Assembly (NCBI GenBank): GCA_958496175.1
Contig: OY292277.1
Span: 22,710,282-22,774,281 of the forward strand
Direction: 5' to 3'
Origin: Sisyra terminalis
Taxonomy: Eukaryota; Arthropoda; Insecta; Neuroptera; Sisyridae
DNA length: 64,000 bases
Below the pieces are notes generated by a model, which saw only the letters and a program-made list of their open reading frames with translations, was not told the origin of the DNA and searched no databases. Shown here one piece after another: positions 1 to 12,934 of this stretch (positions are counted from its first letter, which is position 1; each line of letters starts with the position of its first letter). Made by a program: the position numbers and the translations under genes.

Positions 1-3
1 AAA

Positions 4-1397
4 ATGTCTCAGGGTTTTTATATAACTATAATGATAACAAAATTAAAACGAAGAAAAGAGACCATACAATTCAAATTTGATCAAGTTTACAATAAGTTTT
101 CATTATTTTTTTATCCACAAACCTATCCACATTTAGAAAAATTCGGTAAAGTTATCGAAGATGATAATGACATTTGTGTTGATAGTGAAAAGGAATTGTC
201 TCTTGAACAAAAATTATCGATAGTTATCGATAGCTTAAAAAATTTCAACGAACTAAAATACAATACAGAAATCAGTTATATCTAACACTATTCGACGAGT
301 ATTTGATTTATTTAAGGGGGTATTCTAGTGTAGAGGTTAACAAAAAATTAATAGAAAATTAACAAAAAAAATAAATAAATTGACAATGTTATAAGCAGTC
401 AAAGTGGGGGGTCCAAAAAAAAGAGGGTGCCTTGACGGTAATGATTCCAACCCTTCTGGTGCCTTCTGGTAATCAGAAACATAAATATCAGACGGATTCT
501 TAATTATTATAGATGCCGCTACAGATGACCCTTGGATAAGTTAAAAAAAATTTTTTTTATAAAATGGCGGCTGTTTGAATTTTTTTTTTTCATTATTTTT
601 AACAATTACGAATTTTTTAAAAATACTAAATGAAAAATTATAGCTTTGGGTGAGGACCAAGTTATGAAGGGATGTCCAAAGAACATCTTCTCCAAATTTA
701 AAGTAAATCGATTCATTATAACTCGATATATCCTCACCGCCAGCTCGAAAAAAGTAGTTTTGAGAAAAAAGCGTTTAAAGTTTTGCGTCAAGTAGGACCG
801 GGACCCATACTACGTCACAAAAACGGCTGTAACTCTTTAAATAATAGGAATTAGGAAAAACCCTTTTAATGACATATTTTTGAATGTCTAGACTTTGGAA
901 ATATAAAAAAATAATTTTTTCGATTTTTCCAAAATTCTACACTAGAATACCCCCTTAAAGATGAGGGATTTAGAAGTTAATGCTTGGGAAAAGTATATAG
1001 TGTCTTATTAACAGTACCATCAACTAGCGTTGATACTGAAGAAGTGTTTTCGACAACCGGTAATTTTTGCATACAATTACGTTCCAGGCTTAGTGACAGT
1101 ATTACAATTGATGCATTAAGTTTATTACGATCACAATTCAAAAACTGAATATTGATATTTACAGTTTTTTGCGATTTAAATACATACGATATTCGTTGTT
1201 CCATTATGGTACTTTTCTTTGATTTTTTTATATACAGTTATTATTTATAATTTAAGAATGATTTTTTTGTGATATACATTCTCCTAATTAAACTGGCAAA
1301 ACACCTGTGTTTTCTTTCCTTTTCTGAAATTCCTACAACCGGTATTAAAAATACCGAATACGGTATTGAACTTTTGGTCCCGTATTGCAATGCCTAG
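4..1397 (+). pseudogene. Degenerate hAT transposon, 3' end with transposase dimerisation region and terminal repeat
   Basis: The stretch 291-311 plus 959-1148 reads as the C-terminal dimerisation region of a hAT-type transposase. It keeps the pattern PSTSVDTEEVFSTTGN followed by RSRLSD and a short hydrophobic tail, ending with TGA at 1146-1148. This matches the family pattern P-x-T-S-x-x-x-E-R-x-F-S-x-x-G...R-x-x-L. A frameshift near 1003-1010 and the loss of the usual E-R (here E-E) show that it is dead. At about 1365-1397 the sequence ends in a hAT-like terminal repeat (ATTGCAATGCCTAG), so this is the 3' end of an element whose 5' end lies outside the window. A TTAA-flanked element (312-958) interrupts it. 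The open frame at 4-285 may be an earlier part of the same transposase, but I cannot show homology for it. Confidence 0.65.
312..958. mobile_element. TTAA-flanked TIR element (piggyBac-like MITE)
   Basis: TTAA is present at 312-315 and again at 955-958. Just inside lie perfect 18-base inverted repeats, GGGGGTATTCTAGTGTAG at 316-333 and its complement at 937-954. The 639-base interior has no meaningful coding capacity. TTAA duplication is the hallmark of piggyBac-type integration, although piggyBac ends normally begin with CCC/CCY, so family membership is inferred from the target site. Removing the element and one TTAA joins the two halves of the hAT dimerisation region in one frame, which shows where it inserted. 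Confidence 0.8.
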
Positions 1398-4329
1398 TAC
1401 AGACTATAGACTTCCTCAGTAATCAAATCGCGGTTGAGAGCTTATAACATTTCCCAAAATCTAAAATCCCAAGTACAAAATTTTGAAATAGTGATACTTA
1501 AAAAAATAGTTTATACTCGTACCTATAGCATATGATAATTTTCACAACGTTAGTCCACATTTTCAAAATGGTTTTCCAATGAAAAAGCTTTCGCCGAAAG
1601 TGGAAAAGCTTTATGTATTTTATCATGAAATTTTCAAAACTTTCGATCGTGACTTGTTCCTCTAGTCCTCTATAGCCAAGTAACGAAATTAAAAGTTTAT
1701 TTATTTGACAATAATTCAATTAAAGTCAATTAAATATTCCATATTCTCCACGGCCCCTTTATACATCACATATAACAATAATCAAATGGCAATAAATTTT
1801 AAAACTGAAATAATGTCATCTCAATTTAAATATGATCGCTTTGCTTCAAACTGATTGATTTAAAAGAGATGGTATGCTACGACTGGACCGAATAAAAAAT
1901 TGTTTATATATTATTAATGGGTTTTTAGGTCGACCCAAATAATGTCCTTGCGTTTCAATAAATTTAAGAGAGTGAGAAAAACTTCAATCGAATTTAATCA
2001 ATAACGAAATAATTATTTAAAATAAAAGTTTGTAAAAAATTGTTCTTGGTTTATGATCAATAGATCATTTGTTTGATCAATCATTTATATGAAGAGACAA
2101 TAATTGGATATCATTGAAAAAAGTTCTTTTTTGTGATTTTTTTTTTCTTTGAGATGAAGAAATCTTTGATTGGACCAGATTGTATGACAATTTAGTTGTG
2201 CAAGGAGTTGGTAATTACCAGGGTCCATATGTTTATATTTTTATCGCTGGATTGTTTTTTCAATTAACTTCGATTACAATCCAACTGAGACAACTATGAC
2301 CTTAACGGGAGCTACGATCTGTGATTCATCTTACGCATCATTTCGTTAACTTTCTGAATCTTAAATGAAAAAAAAATCAAAAGTAAAATAACGACATATT
2401 ATCTTGTCGCAATATTGTATTGTAAAATCAGAAGAAAATAGGATCATAAAAGTAAGGATCAAAGAAACCTTTCTCACAATGATGAAGCTTAAGCCCAAGA
2501 ATTCCAATTAAAAAATTCTAATGGTATAAAATTGCTTTTTGGTTCCTAAAGATTGATAAAATGATTATAAAGTTATGAATGCGATTAAATTCACGATTAT
2601 TTTTATGAAAATTAGAAAACGTAGATTTGAGACTTTTGGTTCGAGCTTTTTTGATTTAATTTTTCAACATAATATTTTTATCTTCCAATAATATACGAGT
2701 GACATATTTACTTATGTAAGTATATCTATTCGATTGGAAATTATGGAACGGGCGTTGAATAAGAGAAATTAAGAGATTAAGAATAAAAATAAATTTGTCA
2801 TCTGGGACGAAAGCTTTATAGGATCGCTTTTTTCGGTTGTTTTATCTTTTGTTTCTCATGAATTAAATCACTTTTATGGCAATAGGACACACCAATTTCT
2901 ATTTATTTCAATCGTTACCACATTTACTAAGTGGTAAAAAATTGAAAACTTCAGTTATGTTCAAAATGTAATTTTTTTATATTGTTCTTAATAATCAATT
3001 GATTTTTACTAAAATGGCATTAAAATTTGCACATAAGATTTCAAAACGTTGATTCTGTTGAAGCTGATTATATCATTGATTTAAAATCGAAAGTTGTAAC
3101 AAAATTTTGTGTTTTAATTGTATATTGAATACTTTCCGGTACAATACTTTCAATACTTTCCGGCCCCCCAGTACGTTTTGAATGTTCTAAATAAGGTATT
3201 CACAATTTTTTAAGAATATGAGAATAGCAAAGCTTAACAAGGGTAGATTGACAAGTATTTTCTAATATTAGTATAATTAAATTTTAGGTGAGCTATAAGC
3301 ATTAAAAATTTTTGATTTTAATGGTTGAAATAAAAGAAAAATATTTTTTTACGGGAATTAATTTTCTTAAAGTAACTCACAGTTCTATTTTATAGTAGGC
3401 AATTCAATAATTTCATTATCTCTTATATACAACATTTAATTCCCTCCTCTGATAAAAAAAAAGACTTTCTTTACTGTTAGCCAAAATTCGTACGTATTTC
3501 AGCATAACCTACGCCAAAATTTATTCTACTGTTTCTTTAATTAACCAAATATAATATGTCAAATTGATTAATATTGTAAATTTGTTAATATAAATGTAAA
3601 ATATAGTTAATTATATTACAATTCGGTGGTAACAATAGATAGTAGATACCAAAAACTTTGGTAAGTTTTGTTTTCTTAAGTTTATTTTGAGTTTTTTCTA
3701 AGTGTGTATAAAAGCTCAATGGTAATCAGTAGTAATGAAAACATATAATAAAGAGTGATCTCAAACTTTTTATTAATTACGTCATTAAATACCAATTTCC
3801 CGCCACACATTTTTTTTTCGTTAGTTTAATAATGCAAATGAGCAAAACAATTACAAATATTTTCTCAAGGATATAAATAAAAAGATTTATGCAAAGTTTA
3901 TATGTTGCTTAATCTGATTTTCCAAAGCTGGAAGACAAGTCAAGGACTAAAATGTAATCCTTATGGTTTGAATATAAGTTACGAAATTCATATATTTTTT
4001 TTTAAGTTTGATATTTATCAAATAAACCGTTTATAGTTAAATAGCGGTTTTACTGAGACTTATTTAGTTAGGCTCTCAACAGGGAGACAATCTCGAAGAA
4101 GATTCATTCCCAAACTTTACGCTTAGTCTCTTAATGGATCTCATCCATTCAAGTTGAATGTCTTGACAAATTAATAACTTACGATTAATTTACTGGCGGA
4201 ATATTTTTACGACAAAATTTTTATATAGTTGAAAATTAAACGTAATGTTACATATTTTTAAATCATGTGAAAGTTTAGAAACATTAAATAGAATAAAAAT
4301 ATTTTTTTAATTTAATAGTTACAGAAAAT
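1398..4329. other. Gene-free upstream stretch
   Basis: This is AT-rich DNA between the hAT remnant and the first coding exon of the collagen gene. I see no credible exon in it. The sequence just before 4325 (a T-rich run ending in TTACAG) looks like a splice acceptor. The 5' UTR of the collagen gene may therefore be split, with its promoter further upstream in this stretch. Confidence 0.4.
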
Positions 4330-7300
4330 ATGGGGTTTTTTGTCAACAAAATGCATGGGTAAGTTTTCTTTTTATATATTCATTTCCATAGAATTTTTTA
4401 AAAATTATTCAACATTTTTAAAATTGTTATTAAAACTGAATATAATTTAAAATTTTAAGGTACTATTCCAGTCTTTCGGAAAAAAATAATCATTTGCAAA
4501 AAAAATTAGTCAGTTATTTATGAATTATTTTAATTTCAAATTTTTATATGCTATAACGTTTTTTTTTTTTCAAAAGGACAATTTAAATTTCAATAATTCA
4601 ATCAAAGTTTTGCATTGTTTCATTACGATATTCAATTTGTGTACGCCCGTATAAAATAGTTTACTTTTGACAACTAAAACGTATTTCGGTTTTAACCATA
4701 TTTTTGGATAATTTTTGGCTGAAGCCAAAACTTCGATTCCGTTAAAAAAGGGGTACTATATGTACCTTGTACTATGTAATGATGATGGCACTATGATTTA
4801 ACCCTTCTTGGCAAATAATCAACGTAGGTATATAGCGAAGAATAAATATTAAATATTTTTGATCTATTATATCTTTGATATAAAATTTCTTGTAAAAAAA
4901 CATCTCTTGATACTGTAAACTCATTTTAAAGGAATTAAATTTACTTACAATGTTGAACTTAATTCATAAAGATCTGTTGACTTTTTTCTTCAGTCTTTCG
5001 TAATTATTTTTGGTTAGTTTTGTAGAATTACATAAAATTAAGGTGGAATAAACAAAACATCAAATTTCCACTCATTAATTTTTACTTATCTTTTCTTGTT
5101 AATGAAGTTATTAAGCAATAAATTGGTTGTGTCCATATTTTACATAATTTTGTTTATTTTTAGTAGGATAGTGGGCATGAAAGGATGTAGATCCATGTAC
5201 AAATTATTAATTTAGCGACACGTTTCGGTCTTTTATTAGACCTTCATCAGGCTTCTAAAATCATACAAACACATGTATTATAAAATCCTTCAAACATTAT
5301 TAATTGTTAAATTAACAATTAGTTAATAAACAATTAGTAATGTTTGAAGGATTTTATAATACATGTGTTTGTATGATTTTAGAAGCCTGATGAAGGTCTA
5401 ATAAAAGACCGAAACGTGTCGCTAAATTAATAATTAGTACATGGATCTACATCCTTTCATGTCCACTATCCTACTAAAAATAAATAAAGTTATTATGTAA
5501 TTCAAGCTTCAAAGGAGTGCCTACTATTCTCAGAAATCATTCACCTAAGTCTGATAATTTTTTACACATTTGGTATATTTTTATGGCAAATTTACACTGA
5601 TGATCCAAAAAATTGAAAATTTTGAAGGTAGAACAAATAACACGTCCCACAGTTCCAAAATAAACTTATTTTTTGGTACTATTTTGGCGCCATAAGATTC
5701 ATCAAAATCGGTTGTATCTATAGTTTTCAACAAAAGTTAAAAGCTATAAAAAATTGAAAATCGGGTTAATAATGATAAAAACGTAATAATGCAAAAAATT
5801 ATTATTGTTTTTCTTATATATGTAATTTTATCCCTATAACTATTTATTTTTCCAGATTTCAAAAACAAATTTTATGCAGTTTTTTTGGTGATAGTAGGAA
5901 TTTCGAAAATCCAGAAAATTGATTTTCCTAATGCCTGTAATAGTATCTTAAACAAGTTAAGAAATAGAGTGCAATTTTTATATGTTATAATTTTACTGTA
6001 TGAGTAATAGATATTTAATGTATATGCCTCCTAAAGTAAAAAAATACAGTGATGAACTTCGGATGTAACAATAAAATGGATCTGACTGATTACTTTAACA
6101 ATTATTCGAATAAATATTTCATATGTTTGAGCAATCTACTAATGAATTAGAATATTAATCAACCATAGTCAACCATAGTTATTTACATCTGTCAGGCTTT
6201 TCAATAACATTACTATTCAGTACCCAATTTTTACTTCACTAAGAAAATTTGTCTATTTTAAATTTTGAAAATTTCAGCATTTTTCTATGGGTATGGACCA
6301 CAATCGTTTTTTCTTCAATTTCTTCTATAGAATCCCGTAAGTATGTTTAATATATCTTTTGAAAGTAGTTTGGGAAATATTTGTATTTATAATAAAAGTT
6401 GTATAAATATTTTCTCAAATAAGCCCAAAATTGTAGATTCGTATAATTTAATTTAAACTTACTATTAACGATAGTTCCATCTCCTTACAATTAATAGTAG
6501 TCATATATTCTAAATCATTGAGTTTGCTTAAAAATCAATTAGTGCTTATATTTATCAGTTAGAGATTGTTTTTAAATTTTTTGTAAGGACAAGGTTAAAC
6601 TTTAATTGTTTTAACTTTTAATAATTAGTGTTCTTGACTTTGCTGATTTCAATTGGGCAAAATATATCACTAAATTATAAACATACAATTTATAATACAT
6701 TCATCAGTAAATTCGTCAAACATCAAAACACCCAAGGTGATCATTTCTTAATTGGGTCCAAAATGGGATGTCAATTCATGTGGAACCTGTGAGCTTTCTA
6801 GATCGAAAGAATGAAAATTAAGATTTAAACAGAAAAATTTGTAATAGGGAAAAATAAGTCTTTTTACTTCGCTTCTATTATCTCACTTTGTTGTTAGTTT
6901 GTTTGTTAGATATGGAACTTATAATCTCATCTTTCACCTACTCCCCAACACTTTATCGTGCTGAATTTTGGCACACCTGCTAACTCTCGATGATAACGCA
7001 TAAGTCCGTCGTAAAATTTAATAACCATCCATGTATTTCTACTTTTTAAATATATAATTTTGAAGAAAACTCTGGTTACTTACCGTTTCAGGCACATGCA
7101 TGTTGAAATAAATGACAACAATCAGTTAATTCAAATTTGACCCAACGATTGACTAAATTGATATTAAAAATATATTAAGACTAAAAAGGAGAAAAAAAAA
7201 TTCAAAAAAGATTAAAAAACCTAGGATCTATTGGTAAAAGGCACTAAAAAAGTAAAAAATAAATTTATGAACTGAATATTCGTACCGATTGCACCATCAA

Positions 7301-10300
7301 TATTAAGGCGATATTAGCCAATTAATAAGAATCGAAAACTATCTAATTGTGCATCAAAAAGAGGGGCACAATTTTCTTTACAATTTGGTAATATGGATCG
7401 TTCTTCTCTTTGATGTACAACTAGATCGCTTACGGTTAATTATCTCATTAATTAGCTAATTGCATCGATGATGCAATCGGTACTAAGATTCAGGCCATTA
7501 ACTTATCTTTTACCTTCTTAGTCCACTTTATCAATAGAAAAGAGGTTTTTAATATCTTTTTTTAATTCTCTATTATTTTTAGGGACTTACAAATATTGTT
7601 TGTTAATGATTTTTGGTGTTTAATTAACATCTTCAATAGGTGCCCCTCTTGCATCCTATAAAATTCGTCGATTATAAAGTTTTATTTTTTATTTTACTAG
7701 AAATCAGTTACTTCTTGTAACTATAAGCCAATAATTATAAAGTTGAAAACAACTTCAAATCAAAAGAACTATCAAAGTTATAATATGGTAGAACAACACA
7801 GTAAAATATCATCATATTATAGAATGGATTAAATGCGTAATATCATAAACAAATATATGGAAAAATAGTATACAAAAGCTACTCTAATGTAATTTTAAAC
7901 GAATTTTTAAATATTAGCGCTGATCAACTATAACTGACTATAACGCATACAAATTTGTCAGTTCATCGATAGTAAATAGTCTCGATATAACGTTTTGAAA
8001 ATTGAAAAAATTTCCGATCCTTAAATGTTAAAACTTAACAGCATTATGGTAGTGCTATATATGTATTAAGATATAATATTTATTAATCTATAACATAAAT
8101 ATATATAAAATAATTATTGAATTGTGGGTTTGAATATTTTTTTACTTACAAAAACTGCTTCTTATTTATCATAAAAGTTAAATTTAAATAGGCCTTAAAT
8201 CTTTAACAGTGTTACATAATGTGTTCTTCTCGTAATATTTGACAATTTCAGAGTTGTTTTCTATTGAAATATCTGTCATGTGTAGGATGTTAAAAAAATA
8301 CAATTTTTGATATAAAAATAAACTTAAATACATCTAATTTAAATAAAATCAAAGAACAGCGTAGGCAAAAGAGATATTTTATTTAAAGAACAATAAAAAT
8401 GTTTTTAATTTATTAACTTTTTAGAGTCAAACGCCATAACTGATTTCATAGCAGAACAACCCCCGTGTGCTAACTTTAAGCCCGGGGATGACGATCTACA
8501 AACATCAGACTTAATTCGGCAGTTTCGTCTGGATGTTCGAGATTTTCAGGGAATCAGCCGTGTTCGAGGATCCAATCGGATGCAGTCGGCATTTCGTTTA
8601 GATAGTGAAGCCGAGCTTTCGTTACCTACAAGGGATGTATTTCCTTTAGGAATTCCAGAGCAGTTCTCTTTTGTGTGTACATTTCGACAGCGAAGACTTT
8701 CGAAACTTCCATGGCATATTGTTCGAGTTACCGATGTCGAAAAAAAACCTCAATTCTTAATCACTATCAATCCACGAGGTCAAACTATAGAGTTTGCGAT
8801 TCAAAACTATGAAGGCCGTTTACAAACCTTAGTCTTCCAAAAACCAGATGTAAGTTTTTTTTAATAACTATTTATACTTATTTAACATCAACATAGTTGT
8901 AGTACTAGTTAATTTTGATTATAATTCACAATTTTTAATAAAACGTAACATTGGCTTTAACGTTATTACAAGTATAATAAATTTTGTTTTCAAATACAAT
9001 TGTACATCTGTACGAGTCTTAAAGTATGAACAAGCTTTTTTGGAATCATAAATATTAATTCTTGATGTTCTCAAGTCATTTTGCGACCAATTCCCAGCTA
9101 ATTGAGACAAAAAACATAAAATATATTTACCTAAAATATATTCAAACGTAAAGAGAATAACAGACACATTAATTGAATGTTTACTTCGTACGCCAAGTTG
9201 TACATTTATAAATAGAAGTTCTTTCAAGAGTTGCCATCTCTTATGGGATTGCAAAAGCTCAAAAGCTCCAATTAACACAGAATCGTAGTCATTGCAGTAT
9301 TTAACTAAATGTTAAATTTATCGATATATAACAAAATAATATAATTTTACATTATCCGTTATTGTCAAAAAAAACATAAATAAATGGAAAAATGTTTAAT
9401 AGAATTTCGAGGAAAACTTTACTAATAAAAAAATGCTTTGGAAACATTAAAACACCTTCCACAACATCTTATAACATCCCTTGCTATTCCTATCGTAACT
9501 TATTTTAAAGATATACGTTCTTTATTGATTTTTGAGAAAAATTTCTGTATTTTTGAATATATCGATTTTAGAGAGAAAATAACGACAAAAAACTCTTTTG
9601 ACAACCCGCAGCATCCTTCGATGTATCTGTTAATGTAGAACTCTATTGAATCTCCTGGTTTAATAAAACAATTGGTAGATATTGCATCTTTTGTTTAAAT
9701 AAATAGTAGATGAGATATAAAGCTGAAAAAAATATATTTTTGGGACAGGGGGATAATTTACATTATACCTAGTTAGGGAAGTTAAAGTGATTTATATTTT
9801 TAAAGCAATTAACAGCTTTAAACCATATCAGTTAATGTCACCATATTATTACCTATGTTGGACAGCCGAGGTTGCAGGTTTCAACGGTGGATTCAACTTG
9901 GTTTAAATATATTAATAAAATAAATATTTTAAGGATAATAATCAATTAAAATATACTTTATCATAAATATTTTACTTGACTTTGTTAATGGTGAATTCAT
10001 AATGAATTGCTTCTCAAGTTCTTGTAATAATATTAAAGAAATTTTAACATCTCTCATTTTAATTACATTACCAAAGTCACATTCAATCGAATGAAAATAA
10101 AATAGCTCAATCTAACTGACCAGCAAGAAGCTGCATTTGCAAATTCATTTAAGTCAAATAATAAAGATAAAATACATTATGATTCATCTCAGAGTAACTA
10201 TTCTTATCGCAAAGACATCAGCCTTCGGTTTTAAGGCCTAATATTATTATTCAGACTACGTCATTGTCCATTAATCATTTTGTTCGCGCGATAATTTTTC

Positions 10301-12934
10301 TTCGTATTGTGGTAAAATTAAAGTAATTTATTGAAATTTATAGGCTTTTATTATCTCGCTGATAAAATATCATTTTATTTCTTTTAAGGTTTTCGATAAA
10401 AGATGGCACAAAGTTCATTTTGGAGTATCACGTGATAGGGTGATACTTTACGTTGATTGTAAAAGAAGCTCGACTGCGGCTTTACAAGTTCGGGGACCCA
10501 TCGATGTTAACGGGCAGATAACCTTGGCAAAATTTGCAAATAGTTATCAAACAGTACCAGTAAGTATTTGATTACTTATTATAACAAATGTTCTTTTAAA
10601 TATTTTTTTTTTGTAATAGATTGATTTACAATGGCTGGTTATGGGTTGTGATCCTGCAAAACCAGAAAGAGAAAGATGTGATGAACTACCAGTATGTATT
10701 ACAGAAATGAATAAAAATAAAAGTTTCGAATCTTATCAAATAATATAAAACTTATTTAAATTTTTAATAAATTAATATATTTAATTTTAGGTTCACGTTT
10801 CACCAGCTCAAACACTTCCTCAATCTTGTGAACTAGTATGTCCTCAAGGACCACCTGGCTTTAACGGAACAAACGTAAAGATAAACTTTAATACATTTTT
10901 TTTTAAATAAAAATACAATATTTTCATCCCTTTAAAAGGGTTTCCCAGGACCACCAGGTCCTCAAGGTATACCCGGTTTTCCTGGAAAGCCCGGAAAGCC
11001 GGGTCTTCAAGGCTATATTGGTGAGCCCGGAGCTCAAGTATGTGTCCAGAAACAATAAATCTTACATCAAAAATTAATCTTGTTAACTTGCACAAATGTA
11101 ATTGCATATATGTCACTATATTAATTTTTTACTTATATTGAATTGGTCTAATAATACTAATTTATTAACTTTATTAATTAGGGACGTCCAGGTCTCAGAG
11201 GTCCAGTTGGTCCAATCGGAGAACCTGGATTTCCTGGTTTTCCTGGAGCTAAAGGAACCCCTGGACTACCCGGAAAAGCTGTATGTGTACTAATATTTGC
11301 TAAACATAAAATTCTAAAATTTTCAGTTTAAATAATGGCAACGTTAATAAAATAAAAACAAATAATTTTGAAAATTCAACTTGAAGGGTCTACCAGGACC
11401 ACCAGGTAAACCTGGTCTGCCGGGAATTTCTGCTGGTCCAGGTCCTCGAGGCCTTCCAGGCTCTATTGGCTTGGAGGGTCCTGTAGGGCCACCCGGACCA
11501 CCTGGTCTTCCTGGACCCCCCGGATCACCAGGAGATAAGAGTTCTAAAAGTATAATTGTTGAACACAACGGTCCCCCAGGAGCAGCTGGTCCACGTGGAT
11601 ATCCAGGACCACCTGGTTTGGTAATTTTGGAAAAACATTAAAATATTTAATTTAATAAATAAAATGATATTTTAAAGCCTGGAGAACGTGGAGCACCAGG
11701 GGAACGAGGTTCAGAGGGAAGCATTGGTTTTCCGGGTCCTCCGGGGAAAGATGGACCATCAGGATTGCCAGGATCTCCGGGTCAACGCGGACAACCAGGA
11801 ATGCCGGGTGTAGCTGGATCTCCTGTAATTACTTATATAAATATTTTTTTTAAAAACTGTACTGCTAATTATATTTTTTTAAGGGACGAAGCTTTACAGA
11901 ATCAGAAGTACGTGATATTTGTGCGGCTGTTTTAAGAGGTATAAAAGTGTTTTTTTCGGATTTTCCAATCAGTTAAAATTTCAATTTAAAATAAAAGTTC
12001 ATAAATTATTTTGTTAATGATGTTAAAATTTGAGAAATACGTGGTTTTAGACCAACTAAATGATTTGTCAGCGACATTGATCGGCCCACCTGGACCCCCA
12101 GGTCGTAGTAAGCCAGGTCGTCCCGGAACGCCAGGCCTGCAAGGGCCCGCAGGTATTTCCTGGACACGGACATTTTATAAACATATGTTCAAAATCTCAA
12201 AGCAAGTCAGAGCAATCAATCACAAATTTAACGAAACCTATCGCTATTTTTATCATAGATCCTATCATTACATTATTTTTGTTAACACTTTGTATTGTTG
12301 CATGCAGAACGATATGAAGAACTAATATTGGGTTTAAGGGGAGCACCAGGCCCTCCAGGGGCCTCACGTCGTGGTCCCTCTGGCAAGCAAGGTGCCCCCG
12401 GAATACCAGGTATACAATTTCATCAACAATGTGTTCTAACTTCCTTACTCATTTACAACTAACAGCAACTGGGAAGCAATGGTCATTCATAAGTGGACTT
12501 ATTAGGTGATCCAGGACCTCCGGGATTACCCGGTGAACGTGGATTTGTAGGACCACCAGGATCAGCTGGAGCTCCAGGTGAACCTGGACCACCAGGTGAA
12601 CGTGGTGAAAAGGGCGATCGAGGTTCCGAAGGAATGGGCATAGAAGGCCCTGTTGGGCCGAGAGGCCTTCCTGGTCCACCTGGTCCAGAAGGTATTGGAC
12701 ATCCAGGACATCCAGGTGATCGGGGTGAACCTGGTCGAGCTGGTAAACGTTTAAGAAATCAAATATGATCAAAATCTTTTTATTCATTAAATATTTTTAT
12801 TAATAGGCTCACCAGGTCCACGAGGATCTCCAGGTTCGCAAGGCCCACCCGGATATTGTGAATTTTGTAATTTAGCTGGTTATCAAGCTTATGCTTTACA
12901 AGCGCAAGGAAATAACAAAGGACCAAATAAATGA
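4330..12934 (+). CDS. COL9A1: Collagen alpha-1(IX)-like chain (TSPN domain, FACIT-type)
   Basis: Fifteen exons: 4330-4358, 6278-6336, 8425-8849, 10389-10559, 10620-10691, 10791-10874, 10939-11037, 11182-11280, 11387-11620, 11678-11824, 11884-11938, 12051-12152, 12308-12409, 12506-12742 and 12807-12934. Together they encode 680 residues. Two mini-exons give a signal peptide ([10 protein letters not shown] then [13 protein letters not shown]). Residues about 44-252 form the TSPN/laminin-G-like N-terminal domain, with blocks such as [30 protein letters not shown] and [10 protein letters not shown] that match collagen IX alpha-1. Gly-X-Y repeats follow from about 270, with an interruption near 396-407. 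An NC2-like stretch ([19 protein letters not shown], about 476-496) corresponds to the human collagen IX trimerisation segment. More Gly-X-Y follows, then a short tail with [20 protein letters not shown]. Human collagen IX alpha-1 is longer (about 920), mostly in its helical blocks. The product should be secreted matrix. Most helical exons are multiples of nine bases or split glycine codons. The symbol is by vertebrate homology. Confidence 0.92.
5153..5486. repeat. Foldback element carrying two head-to-head hammerhead-like motifs
   Basis: The arms 5153-5308 and 5331-5486 are near-identical inverted copies, with only a few mismatches (for example GGGC against GGAC near 5172). Each arm holds the motif CTGATGA-A-GGTCT...AGACC-GAAA-CGTGTC, on the minus strand in the left arm (about 5250 down to 5217) and on the plus strand in the right arm (5387-5420). 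The motif matches the conserved core of a type I hammerhead ribozyme, except for one extra A between CTGATGA and stem II. The repeat lies in the first intron of the collagen gene. An inverted pair of Penelope-type terminal repeats is the likeliest origin, by inference. Confidence 0.7.
5387..5420 (+). ncRNA. Hammerhead-ribozyme-like core
   Basis: CTGATGA occupies 5387-5393. Stem II pairs GGTCT (5395-5399) with AGACC (5406-5410), followed by GAAA at 5411-5414. The stem III half ACGTGT is nearly self-complementary, and the triplet GTC places the cleavage site after 5420. Upstream TTTAGAAGC can pair with GCTAAA beyond the cleavage site around a small internal bulge to form stem I. The extra A after CTGATGA departs from the textbook core. 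A mirror copy sits on the minus strand at 5217-5250. Confidence 0.5.
6337..8424 (+). other. Collagen intron 2
   Basis: This intron runs from a GTAAGT donor to the TTTTTAG acceptor before the TSPN exon. Apart from the diverged hairpin at 7200-7570, I see nothing coding in it. Confidence 0.6.
7200..7570. repeat. Long diverged inverted repeat (MITE-like hairpin)
   Basis: Sequence 7200-7375 pairs with 7385-7570 in reverse complement over nearly its whole length. The best-kept part is GTACCGATTGCACCATCAAT at 7282-7301 against its counterpart ending at 7483, and CTATCTAATTGTGCATCAAA pairs with CGATCTAGTTGTACATCAAA. The divergence suggests an old foldback insertion. I could not identify a clear target duplication. 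Confidence 0.6.
8850..10388 (+). other. Collagen intron 3
   Basis: A 1.5-kb intron between the two halves of the TSPN domain, from a GTAAGT donor to a CTTTTAAG acceptor, in phase 0. The open frames inside it are short and have no recognisable content. Confidence 0.7.

Noticed and set aside
11344..11568. Minus-strand frame that also looks collagen-like
   Set aside because: Complement of GGN-CCN codons reads as Gly-Pro in the other strand. The plus strand has the splice sites and phase.
12449..12787. 112-codon minus-strand frame over the collagen exon
   Set aside because: Antisense shadow of Gly-X-Y coding sequence. Its Val/Leu/Asp/His-rich composition is what reversed Gly-Pro codons give.
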